Below, piece after piece: positions 1 to 7,152 of a stretch of DNA of 9,331 bases. The DNA is from Actinomycetota bacterium (GTDB lineage Bacteria; Actinomycetota; Acidimicrobiia; Acidimicrobiales; Ilumatobacteraceae). The position numbers were made by a program, and so were the translations under genes. The stretch spans positions 1 through 9,331 of the forward strand of contig RFNE01000209.1 in assembly GCA_009927375.1 (NCBI GenBank). Direction: 5' to 3'. The first letter of the stretch is position 1; each line of letters begins with the position of its first letter. A model generated the notes under the pieces. The model saw only the letters and a program-made list of their open reading frames with translations, was not told the DNA's origin and did no database searches.

Positions 1-653
1 ACGGCGATGTCCCCTGCTGCGACGTGTGCCCACATCTTTGCCTTTGCCGCAAAGTACGAGTCGTAATTCGCGTGCCAATCGAGGTGGTCAGGGGCGATGT
101 TCAACCACGCTGCCGCCTTGCATCGAAAGCGCTCCGTGAAGGCGAGGCGAAAGCTCGAACACTCGACGGCAAAGCAATCGGCAGATGAATCGAGCGCGGC
201 GATGAGCGGCGTCTCGGTGTTACCGACCGCCTCTGGATTGCGGCCAGCGCTTGCGAGAATCGCCTTTGTCATGAGCGTGGTTGTGGTCTTGCCGTCGGTC
301 CCGGTGATCCCGAGCATCGGCCGGTGACGACCCGATTCGACCTCGAAGTCGTAGGCAAGTTCCAACTCCGAAACGATCGGCTTGCCCGCTCGCCGAGCGG
401 CATCGATGACGCGATGACCCTCAGGGACTCCTGGTGCCGGTGCGAGGCGACCAACACTCGCCACCACGTTGTCGAGCGCCGCGTCGCTCGTCGGTTCGAC
501 GATTGCGAGCCCAAGATCGTGTGCGAATCGACGATGGTCGGAAGTCAGGTCATCGTCACCGACGAGCACGGACTCACCACGCTGGTGCAACACCGATGCG
601 ACTGCTCTTCCTGCGACTCCGAGGCCCCACACGAGCGTCGCGCCAGAGGTCAT
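1..653 (-). CDS. murD: MurD, UDP-MurNAc-L-Ala:D-Glu ligase, N-terminal part (cut by window edge)
   Basis: MurD is the cytoplasmic ATP-dependent ligase that adds D-glutamate to UDP-MurNAc-L-alanine. About 217 residues are visible; the C-terminal half lies outside the window. Seen in the translation: an N-terminal Rossmann-type glycine segment (WGLGVAGRA, about 9-16), the ATP-binding P-loop GITGTDGKTTTT (about 115-126), the ECSSFRL segment (164-170) matching the family's E-L-S-S-F-Q-L, and NIAPDHLDWH (185-194) followed by AAKAK, where the first lysine fits the carbamylated lysine of Mur ligases. The P-loop has Asp120 where most Mur ligases have Asn (GTNGK). The ATG at 653 overlaps the mraY stop (ATGA), which argues for translational coupling; I see no strong Shine-Dalgarno. 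Identity is clear from motifs and from its place after mraY. Confidence 0.95.
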   Translation of the reverse strand, partial: MTSGATLVWGLGVAGRAVASVLHQRGESVLVGDDDLTSDHRRFAHDLGLAIVEPTSDAALDNVVASVGRLAPAPGVPEGHRVIDAARRAGKPIVSELELAYDFEVESGRHRPMLGITGTDGKTTTTLMTKAILASAGRNPEAVGNTETPLIAALDSSADCFAVECSSFRLAFTERFRCKAAAWLNIAPDHLDWHANYDSYFAAKAKMWAHVAAGDIA

Positions 654-1699
654 CGAATTCGCGCCTGTTGTGTGAAGTCGGCGATGAAGATGGCAACGGC
701 GGTTGCGACACAGATCCCGGAAATGATCCAGAAGCGGATGATCACCGTCGTCTCTGGCCATCCGCTCAGCTCGAAGTGGTGGTGGATCGGCGACATCTTG
801 AACAAACGCTTCTTGCGACCCGACGCCTTGAACACGCCCATCTGGATCGCCACGGAGCCGGCCTCGATCACGTTGATTCCGCAGATGATCGGCAACATCA
901 GATGCGTATTGGTCGTCACTGCGAGCATGCCGAGCGCCGCGCCGAGACCGAGCGCACCGACGTCGCCCATGAAGATGCGAGCGGGCGCTGCGTTCCACCA
1001 CAGGAAGCCAGCGCAGGCACCGGCCATGGCGGCGGACAACACTGCGAGATCGAGTGGGTTGACGACGTCGTAGATGCGCGGATTACGAAACGCCCAGTAT
1101 GCGATCACCGTGAAGGCGAGAAATCCGAACAGCGCAGATCCAGCAGCGAGTCCGTCGAGGCCGTCGGTGACGTTCACCGCATTCGTCGTGCTCCACACCA
1201 TGAGCGCCGTCCACACGACGAAGATCGGTCCCGAGATGTCCCAGCCTGGGCTCATCGCGCGGGTGAAGGAGATCGTCTCGACCACTCCGGTCGACGCGGC
1301 CAAGATCAACGTGAGACCGATTGTGATTCCGAACGTGATCCAGCCCTTCTTCTTCCAGAAGATTCCACGGTTGTGCTGACGTCGCACCTTCAGGAAATCG
1401 TCGAGGAAGCCGATGAATCCGAGAACGAACACCGCCAACCAGATGATCGCTGCTTGGTCGGAAAACGGGAGCCCATCACGAAGGTGTGCGACCGTCCAGC
1501 CGACGACACCAGAGACGAGGATCGCGATCCCACCCATCGTCGGAGTTCCCTGCTTGCCCATCTGATGCACGGGACCGTGGTCCTCCGCTCCAAGGATTGG
1601 TTGGCCCTTTCCGAGTCGACGGAAGTACGACATGAGGAAGCGAGTTCCCGCGAGCGAAAAGAACATTGCAACCGCACCAGCGATCAGAATCGAAATCAC
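650..1699 (-). CDS. mraY: MraY, phospho-MurNAc-pentapeptide transferase
   Basis: This integral membrane enzyme transfers phospho-MurNAc-pentapeptide from UDP to undecaprenyl phosphate, giving lipid I on the cytoplasmic face. The 349-residue length is typical. Visible family motifs: GTPTMGG (51-57), the acidic pair in FLDDFLK (Asp100-Asp101), NAVNVTDGLDGLA (173-185), FMGDVGALG (243-251) and FKMSPIHHHFELSGWPE (300-316) with the triple histidine at 306-308. Many hydrophobic segments are consistent with about ten membrane helices. The FMGD motif reads GDVGALG where the common form is GDTGSLA; the catalytic Asp is kept. The start is GTG at 1699, overlapping the murE stop (GTGA), with a good ribosome binding site inside the end of murE. 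It follows murE directly, with no murF between. Confidence 0.97.
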   Translation of the reverse strand: MISILIAGAVAMFFSLAGTRFLMSYFRRLGKGQPILGAEDHGPVHQMGKQGTPTMGGIAILVSGVVGWTVAHLRDGLPFSDQAAIIWLAVFVLGFIGFLDDFLKVRRQHNRGIFWKKKGWITFGITIGLTLILAASTGVVETISFTRAMSPGWDISGPIFVVWTALMVWSTTNAVNVTDGLDGLAAGSALFGFLAFTVIAYWAFRNPRIYDVVNPLDLAVLSAAMAGACAGFLWWNAAPARIFMGDVGALGLGAALGMLAVTTNTHLMLPIICGINVIEAGSVAIQMGVFKASGRKKRLFKMSPIHHHFELSGWPETTVIIRFWIISGICVATAVAIFIADFTQQARIR

Positions 1700-3117
1700 G
1701 CGTTTCCTCCGACGATCTCTCGTGCCACCAATACGTCGTCGAAGTCGACGACCGTCTCGCCGATCGTCTGAGTGGACTCGTGACCCTTGCCGGCGATCAC
1801 GACCGCATCACCTGGTCGCGCCTCACGAATCGCGAACTCGATCGCTTCCCGACGATCCACGATCTGATGGACGCCGTCGTGACCTGATCCGATTCCCGAG
1901 ACGATCCCATCGATGATCGACTGTGGCGATTCCGATCGTGGATTATCCGACGTAATGACGACAACATCGGCACCATGACGCGCACTGCGACCCATGAGCG
2001 GTCGCTTGTCGCGATCGCGATCTCCTCCGCAGCCGAACACGACGATCACCCGTGCACCAGCCGCGAGCGCTTCACGAACACCCTCGAGCAAGCCCGCGAT
2101 CGCCTCCGGTGTGTGGGCGTAGTCGACGATGATCGAGATGCCGCGACCGTTCTCCACTGACTGGTAGCGACCGGGAACCGCGTGCGCGGCGGAAAGCCCC
2201 TCGACGATGGCAGCGTCGTCGACACCGAGGCTCACCGCCGCACTCGCGGCCGCAAGCGAATTCATCATGTTGACCCTGCCACCGAGTGGCACCGAAACGC
2301 GACGGTCATTCCACGTATACGCGTGACGATCGATTCCGACGACCACGTCAGACACATCCGCCATGCCGAACGACATCATCGGGATCGGCGCGGTATCGAG
2401 GAGCAATTTGCCATGCACGTCGTCACGATTGACGACGCCGCGGGTGCACAACTCAGGAGTGAACAACTTGGCCTTGGCCGCGAAGTACTGCTCCTCCGTC
2501 CCGTGGAAGTCGAGATGGTCACGACCGAGGTTCGTGAAGACGCCCACCGCGAATCTCGTCCCGACGACGCGATCCAAGGCGAGCGCATGCGAGCTGACCT
2601 CCATCACCACCGCATCACAGCCCGTCGACAGCGATTGCGCGAACTGCTCCTGGAGCACCGGAGCCTCCGGCGTCGTTCGCGCACCACTGAGCGTTCCGTA
2701 GACGTCGGTCTTCCACCCGTGACGACGGAGGATCTCCGCGGTCAGGTGAGCTGTCGTCGTCTTACCGTTCGTTCCCGTCACGCCGACGACGCGCATCTTG
2801 TCGCTCGGGCGCGAGAACACTGCAGACGCGATGACGCCCATTGCGACGCGCGAGTTCATGACGACGATCTGCGGCACGTCGATGTCGAGCTGGCGCTCCA
2901 CGACGAGCGCGACCGCTCCACGGGCGACTGCCTCTTGGGCGAACTTGTGGCCGTCTACTCGCGCTCCGATGACACAGCAGAAGATGCTTCCTGCACGGAC
3001 CCCACGTGAATCGCCGCTCACGCCGGTCACGCTGATGGAACCATCACCGACGACGCGCGCACCGGTGATCGCAGCAGCGAGGACATCGACGCGGGTTGGT
3101 GCGGGGATCGGCGCCAT
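1696..3117 (-). CDS. murE: MurE, UDP-MurNAc-L-Ala-D-Glu:meso-diaminopimelate ligase
   Basis: MurE is the cytoplasmic ATP-dependent ligase that adds the third residue of the peptidoglycan stem peptide. Domains in order: N-terminal UDP-binding domain (about 1-105, with SGDSRGVRAGSIF at 34-46), central ATPase with P-loop GTNGKTTT (115-122), substrate segment GTLSGARTTPE (141-151), DHLDFHG (200-206) with Lys215 in AAKAK as the likely carbamylated lysine, and a C-terminal ligase domain. DNPRSE at 391-396 carries the DNPR motif of enzymes specific for meso-diaminopimelate rather than lysine, so the wall is inferred to be mDAP type. GKGHE at 443-447 is also conserved. Length, 473 residues, is normal. 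The ATG at 3117 shares one base with the ftsI stop (TGATG). Confidence 0.97.
   Translation of the reverse strand: MAPIPAPTRVDVLAAAITGARVVGDGSISVTGVSGDSRGVRAGSIFCCVIGARVDGHKFAQEAVARGAVALVVERQLDIDVPQIVVMNSRVAMGVIASAVFSRPSDKMRVVGVTGTNGKTTTAHLTAEILRRHGWKTDVYGTLSGARTTPEAPVLQEQFAQSLSTGCDAVVMEVSSHALALDRVVGTRFAVGVFTNLGRDHLDFHGTEEQYFAAKAKLFTPELCTRGVVNRDDVHGKLLLDTAPIPMMSFGMADVSDVVVGIDRHAYTWNDRRVSVPLGGRVNMMNSLAAASAAVSLGVDDAAIVEGLSAAHAVPGRYQSVENGRGISIIVDYAHTPEAIAGLLEGVREALAAGARVIVVFGCGGDRDRDKRPLMGRSARHGADVVVITSDNPRSESPQSIIDGIVSGIGSGHDGVHQIVDRREAIEFAIREARPGDAVVIAGKGHESTQTIGETVVDFDDVLVAREIVGGNA
1705..1710 (-). promoter_or_regulatory. Ribosome binding site of mraY
   Basis: GGAGGA lies five bases upstream of the GTG at 1699, inside the last codons of murE. 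It supports the GTG as the true mraY start and suggests mraY can recruit ribosomes itself as well as being coupled to murE through the GTGA overlap. Confidence 0.75.
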
Positions 3118-4990
3118 CAGTGCTCCGGTCCGAGTTCTGCTGGTCGGTGCTTCGGACAGCCCAAATCTGTGGCGGCAGGCCGCACGTCATATTCGGTGAT
3201 CAGAGCCTGAGCAATGTTGGCAAAGACAGGCGCCGCTGCGGTGCCACCAAAGCGGTCGCGCGACGACGGATCAGGATCTTCGACTGACACGAGAACGGTG
3301 AATCGCGGTTCATACGCAGGAAGGAATCCAACGAACGATGCGCGGTATTCACGACCGCCCGTCGCCGTCTCGTACCCACCACTCGCCTGCGTTCGATACG
3401 CAGTTCCGGTCTTTCCGGCGACAGTCATGCCGGGGACCTGCGCCAACTTGGCGGTTCCGAAGCAGACGACGTCACTCATCAAGCTGCGCATCATCGCGGA
3501 CGTCTCCGGCTTCAACACCTGGCGCGTCTGGCCGAGTTCGAAGTTCGTCTGTACACCATCGGGCGAAACACTTGCCGACACGAGCCGCGGGGCGACGTAA
3601 CGCCGTTGTTTGCAACCGCGTTGACGGCCGCGACGAGTTGCAACTGGGTGGCAGCGAATCCGTAACCGTATGACACGGTGTAGTTCTCGCTTCCTCGCCA
3701 CTTCTTGTATGACGTGAGCAAACCCTTTGCCTCACCGGGGAATCCGACACCGCTCGACGAACCGAAGCCGAAGCTCGTCAGGTAGTTGTAGATCGTCTCA
3801 GGCGCCATCGTCTGTGCGACCTGTACGGTGCCGATGTTGGACGAGTCGACGAGAATCTTGCGAACGGTCATGTCCTCGATGCCGTGCGGGTATGCGTCCT
3901 TGATCGTGTAGCGCCACTTCGTCGACTCAGGGTTGAAGGTGAGCGTTGGCGTCACCTTGAACACCGACGTCGGCTCGACGGACTTCTGATCGAGCGCAGC
4001 CGCGATGCTGAACACCTTGGCCACTGAACCCGGTTCGTACGCTTCGACCGCGGCGAAGTTTCCGGAATCTGCGGTGTACGTGCCGTTCTCATTGCGGCGA
4101 ATCGTCGACAACGCGAGGATGTCACCCGTCGCGGTGTCCATCACGATTGCCGTTCCGCTCAGTGCGCTCAATCGTTCGATCTGCTGAGCAAGAAGCCCAT
4201 CCACCTGGAACTGGATGTTGCGGTCGAGCGTGGTGATCAAATTGCTGCCCGCAACGGCCGGGATGCTGTTGATGTCGGTGTTGGCGATCGACTTGCCCTT
4301 GCTGTTGACCTCGCGAATGCTCTTTCCGTCGACACCTGCAAGTAAGTCGTTGTACTGCAGTTCGAGGCCGGCGGTGCCGTTCAGGTCCGGATCGGTACGT
4401 CCAATCACCGCACGCAGGTAGTCGCTGCTCAACGCCCTGCTCGCCTCGGCCTTCGAAAAGACGCCATCCAGCTTGAGCGCCATGAGCGCATCGGAAATTT
4501 CCAACGTCGCCTGACGGGCAATCGGCACGTACTTCGACGTCTTGTCCTGCAACTTCGCGGCGAGTTCCACCTCTTGTTCAGGGGTGAGCGCCAGCGCGAC
4601 CGCGATCGAACGTGCCGCACCGACGGGATCGGTCACGAACTCGGGATCGGCAAACACGGTCTTCGTCGGGACTGGGAGCGCAAGCTCGCGTCCGTTGCGG
4701 TCGAGGATCGATCCACGCTCCGCATCGATCACGCTGATTCGGGTGCGCTGGGCGATCGACGCCTCGCGATAACCGCTCGAACCGATCGTCTGCAACCACG
4801 CAACGCGGACGAACATCACACCGAGCAGGGAGACCACCACGAAGAACGTCCCGAACAATCGGTAGCGGATGCTGCCACCCTGCAAGTTGGTCGTCATCGA
4901 CTCCGTCGCACGTCGCGCACGATCGCGAAGGATCTCGCTCGCCGTCGGAGGACGATGCTTTCCTCGGCGGGGTCCGACGACGGTGCTCAT
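3117..4990 (-). CDS. ftsI: FtsI (PBP3), septal peptidoglycan transpeptidase, split by a one-base frameshift
   Basis: This class B penicillin-binding protein crosslinks septal peptidoglycan as partner of FtsW, FtsL and FtsB/DivIC. Seen: a basic cytoplasmic tail (1-40), one membrane segment (about 45-67), a dimerisation domain starting near RGSILDRNGRELA (92-104), and a transpeptidase domain with the nucleophile motif SVAK (322-325) and SSN (383-385). The initial frame runs intact to NNGV (residue 464, codon 3601-3599), then into an unrelated tail ending at 3512. The expected continuation (YVAPRLV onward, with KTGT at about 527-530 of the joined protein) is in the -1 frame and runs to the TGA at 3119-3117. 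One missing base near 3598-3601 explains this; the joined protein is 624 residues, normal for the family. As written, the product would lack the KTG motif. Because ftsI is normally essential, a sequence error is the likeliest cause. ATG at 4990; three bases separate it from the upstream ftsL-like stop. Confidence 0.95.
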
Positions 4991-4993
4991 CGC

Positions 4994-5458
4994 TCAGCCA
5001 CCAACCTGTTCGCTGCTCGTGCCCTGGGTCGGCGAAGGATTCGCGATGGCCGGGTCCATCTTCCCGATCGCTGCGGCAACGGCGGCAACTGCATCCTCGG
5101 GAATTTCAACGAATCGTGATCCGAGTCCCGGCGCCATCCCGAGCGAACGAGCCTGTTCGCGCAATGCGTCTGGTGCGAGCAATTCTGCACGCTGTTGGCG
5201 CAGCTGATCGTGGTAGCTGCGCGCAAGACGAATCTCGCTCGACAACTGGTCGATCTTCAACTGCTGCTGGGCGATGTAGGCCTGGAATCCGATCACCGAG
5301 GAGACCGTCACGAAGAGTGCGACGACGATTCCCGCGAAGTACGACAGACGACGCTTCGTCGCGCCTGCGATGAGTTCGAGATGGCGTTCAGGGGGTGCAG
5401 ACTGACCAATGCGTTGCGCAGAGCGCTGCATCCTTGGCTGGTCAACCGCTAACGCCAT
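4994..5458 (-). CDS. ftsL: FtsL-like bitopic cell division protein
   Basis: FtsL is a small single-pass protein that, with FtsB/DivIC and FtsQ, activates the FtsWI septal synthase. The family is poorly conserved, so the call rests on position and architecture. The 154 residues show a cytoplasmic N-terminus (1-38), one membrane helix (about 40-63, YFAGIVVALFVTVSSVIGF), a Q/L/R-rich coiled-coil stretch (about 64-95), then PDALREQARSLGM (96-108), which matches the typical close of the FtsL/DivIC coiled coil. A Gly/Pro/Ser-rich tail follows (about 109-154). It lies between rsmH and ftsI, the canonical ftsL slot. ATG at 5458 comes one base after the rsmH stop (TGAGATG), so translation is probably coupled; a weak AAGGTGG lies upstream in the end of rsmH. 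Confidence 0.85.
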   Translation of the reverse strand: MALAVDQPRMQRSAQRIGQSAPPERHLELIAGATKRRLSYFAGIVVALFVTVSSVIGFQAYIAQQQLKIDQLSSEIRLARSYHDQLRQQRAELLAPDALREQARSLGMAPGLGSRFVEIPEDAVAAVAAAIGKMDPAIANPSPTQGTSSEQVGG

Positions 5459-5459
5459 C

Positions 5460-6422
5460 TCAGCAACCCACCTTTTCGATCACCCGCAGGCGCGCCGAGG
5501 ACGCCCGTGGGTTCCGATCCATTTCCTCGCGCGACGGCTTCTGTGCCGCGCGAACCTTGCGGAAACTTCCCTGCACCGACTCCGGGTGCACGTAAGGCGA
5601 CGCGACGACGTCTCCCTCGCTGCGCTGTGCATCGGCAAACACGTGCTTGACGATGCGGTCCTCGCCGGAGTGATAACTGAGGACTGCCACTCGACCACCC
5701 GGTGCCGTTGCGGCAAGTGCGGCCTGCAACGCAGTCGGTAGAACGTCGAGCTCTGCGTTCACTTCGATGCGCAACGCCTGGAACGTGCGCTTGGCGGGGT
5801 GTCCACCGGTTCGGCGAGCGGGGGCAGGAATCGCCTCGGCGACGACTTCTGCGAGGCGCGATGTCGTCTCGATGGTGCGCGCAGCGATGATCGCCTTGGC
5901 GATGCGATGAGCGAAGCGCTCGTCCGAGTAGCGACGGATGACATCGGTGAGTCGATCGAGGTCGTACCCGTTGACCACGTCGTACGCACTGAGTGCCTGC
6001 GAGGAATCCATTCGCATGTCGAGCGGACCATCGTTGCGATACGAGAATCCACGTTCTGCGCGATCGAACTGGGGCGACGACACGCCGAGATCGAAGAGCG
6101 CACCAGAGATCGCCTCGATGCCGAGTTCCTCGAGCGTCTCCCCCAAGCGATCGAATCGGCCGCGACGAACCGTCAGGCGATCACGCAGATCCGGGTTTGC
6201 TTCGCGCAAGGTCTCCGCGTGCGCAATCGCGTTCTCGTCCTGGTCGATTCCGAGCACGGACAGGTGAGGATGGGAACGAAGGATGCCGACCGCATGCCCG
6301 CAGCCACCGAGCGTTGCATCCACGACGCAGCCGGCCGGCACGGACGCGAACACGTCGACGATCTCGTGCAACATCACGGGCTCGTGTCCGTAATCGGTGC
6401 GGAAGTCGATGCTTGGGGCCAT
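5460..6422 (-). CDS. rsmH: RsmH (MraW), 16S rRNA m4C1402 N4-methyltransferase
   Basis: RsmH uses S-adenosylmethionine to N4-methylate C1402 of 16S rRNA in the ribosomal P site. The 320-residue protein carries the family motifs in order: YGHEPVMLHE near the start (11-20), the SAM-binding loop VDATLGGCGH (34-43), GIDQDENA (58-65), FDLGVSSPQFD (110-120), RGFSYRNDGPLDMRMD (124-139), HPAKRTFQALRIEVN (208-222), SYHSGEDRIVK (249-259; usual form SFHSLEDRIVK) and the C-terminal NPRASSARLRVIE (304-316). The ATG at 6422 is the only reasonable start, since an in-frame stop lies a short way upstream. I see no strong Shine-Dalgarno. The gene is first in the tightly packed block but stands 225 bases from mraZ, whereas the two are usually adjacent. 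Confidence 0.97.
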   Translation of the reverse strand: MAPSIDFRTDYGHEPVMLHEIVDVFASVPAGCVVDATLGGCGHAVGILRSHPHLSVLGIDQDENAIAHAETLREANPDLRDRLTVRRGRFDRLGETLEELGIEAISGALFDLGVSSPQFDRAERGFSYRNDGPLDMRMDSSQALSAYDVVNGYDLDRLTDVIRRYSDERFAHRIAKAIIAARTIETTSRLAEVVAEAIPAPARRTGGHPAKRTFQALRIEVNAELDVLPTALQAALAATAPGGRVAVLSYHSGEDRIVKHVFADAQRSEGDVVASPYVHPESVQGSFRKVRAAQKPSREEMDRNPRASSARLRVIEKVGC

Positions 6423-6647
6423 GGTGAATTCGCTGCGCGTCTGGCGGGTGTTGCCGATGTCGACTGTCGAACTTCTGCAGCCCCTCAGTCAGCGATTGCC
6501 GCCGGGATGTCTCCCCGGATCGGCGAGATGGAAGCGGGCGGAGTTGGGGCTGTCCACCTTGCTGACTGAGAGACTGCAGAAGTGCGACGCGTCGCGTGGT
6601 CGGCGTCACGGTCGCACACGTTGCGTCGTTGCGATCCCCCTTTCGAC
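6423..6647. other. Non-coding gap between mraZ and rsmH with a large hairpin
   Basis: These 225 bases separate the frame-corrected end of mraZ from the start of rsmH. I find no convincing coding sequence here; open frames crossing it have no recognisable protein character. It holds a 28-base inverted repeat (6466-6493 with 6561-6588), a 12-base perfect palindrome (6584-6595) and a second inverted repeat (6582-6588 with 6611-6617). I see no clear sigma70-type promoter and no T-tract that would make a classic terminator. Confidence 0.7.
6466..6588 (-). repeat. Long imperfect inverted repeat, probable RNA hairpin upstream of rsmH
   Basis: Arm 6466-6493 is nearly the reverse complement of arm 6561-6588. 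Of 28 positions, 25 are Watson-Crick pairs and one (6470 with 6584) is a mismatch. The other two (6481/6573 and 6483/6571) are C-A mismatches on plus-strand RNA but U-G wobbles on the minus strand, the strand carrying the dcw genes. Spacing between arms is 67 bases and contains a smaller hairpin (ccggg 6502-6506 with cccgg 6514-6518). The stem ends about 44 bases upstream of the rsmH ATG. It may be a leader structure, a processing site or the remnant of a small palindromic element; function is unknown. Confidence 0.7.
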
Positions 6648-7063
6648 CTATTCGCCCGTTCCGGCGATCTGTGAAATTCCGGTGTCGCTGATGCGCTGGT
6701 GGCGCGTCGGCTCCCAGATCTCGGCGCGATCGAACGCACCGCTCACGACGACCGCGAGCTCAGGGTGAGTCCCGCGTACTCGCGCAGCTTTTCATCGATG
6801 TTGATTCGGCCCTGAGCGTCGACCGTGACCTCGAAGGTGTTGCTCGCGAGCGCACGCTGCTGGTTACGGTCGAGCTCTCCCGAGCGAACCTTGCTCACCG
6901 TGTCGCGGGCGACCTCTTCGAATGCCTCGGCGGTGAGGATGTCGATGCACTTGTCTCGACCGATGGAGAGGTAGCACCGGGGCTCCAGGCGAGGACGGAA
7001 GGCGGCGGGCAACGCCATGCGACCCTTTGGGTCGAGTTGCCGCTCATGCACCCCTACGAACAC
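6648..7063 (-). CDS. mraZ: MraZ, transcriptional regulator of the dcw cluster, with a one-base frameshift near its C-terminus
   Basis: MraZ is an AbrB-fold DNA-binding protein that forms a ring oligomer and controls its own operon. The protein contains two copies of the family motif: FVGVHERQLDPKGRMALPAAFR near the start and FEVTVDAQGRINIDEKLREYAGL in the second half. The initial frame ends early at 6743, just after LTLSSR. The missing last segment, VVVSGAFDRAEIWEP and on to TAG at 6650-6648, is in the -1 frame, so one base appears missing at about 6752-6754. The joined protein is 138 residues from the GTG at 7063, a normal length. I prefer this GTG because it aligns with the usual family start (MFxG) and has GGAGG upstream; an ATG at 7105 would add 14 residues not typical of the family. 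As written, the product would lack the C-terminal strand. Confidence 0.9.
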
Positions 7064-7067
7064 TTTG

Positions 7068-7072
7068 CCTCC
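7068..7072 (-). promoter_or_regulatory. Ribosome binding site of mraZ
   Basis: GGAGG lies four bases upstream of the GTG at 7063. The spacing is short but usable, and it supports GTG 7063 over the ATG at 7105 as the mraZ start. Confidence 0.55.
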
Positions 7073-7152
7073 GCTGCCCTGTGCAAACCCTTGTGGGGCT
7101 TGCATTCCCCGTACTTGCTGCCATCAGGCGGGCTCCGCACCCGTTCTGATGT

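Noticed and set aside
324..1771. Long plus-strand open frames opposite murD and mraY (324-1073 and 434-1771)
   Set aside because: They are antisense shadows of clear Mur genes in GC-rich DNA, with compositionally odd Arg/His/Asp-rich translations and no recognisable motifs.
2182..3009. Plus-strand open frame of 275 codons opposite murE
   Set aside because: Antisense to an intact, well-motifed murE; translation is low-complexity Arg/His/Asp-rich, as expected of a mirror frame.
3596..3604. Programmed ribosomal frameshift in ftsI
   Set aside because: No X-XXY-YYZ slippery site at the junction and no reason for regulated truncation of an essential enzyme; two similar lesions nearby favour sequence error.
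4574..5119. Plus-strand open frame opposite ftsI and the ftsL-like gene
   Set aside because: Crosses two real genes in antisense and has no protein-like features.
6466..6588. Insertion sequence or MITE
   Set aside because: The arms resemble terminal inverted repeats, but I see no flanking target-site duplication and no second copy in the window, so a mobile origin cannot be claimed.
6181..6609. Minus-strand open frame across the mraZ-rsmH gap and the start of rsmH
   Set aside because: Mostly an out-of-frame reading of rsmH with Arg-rich composition; the part in the gap mainly reads through the inverted repeat.
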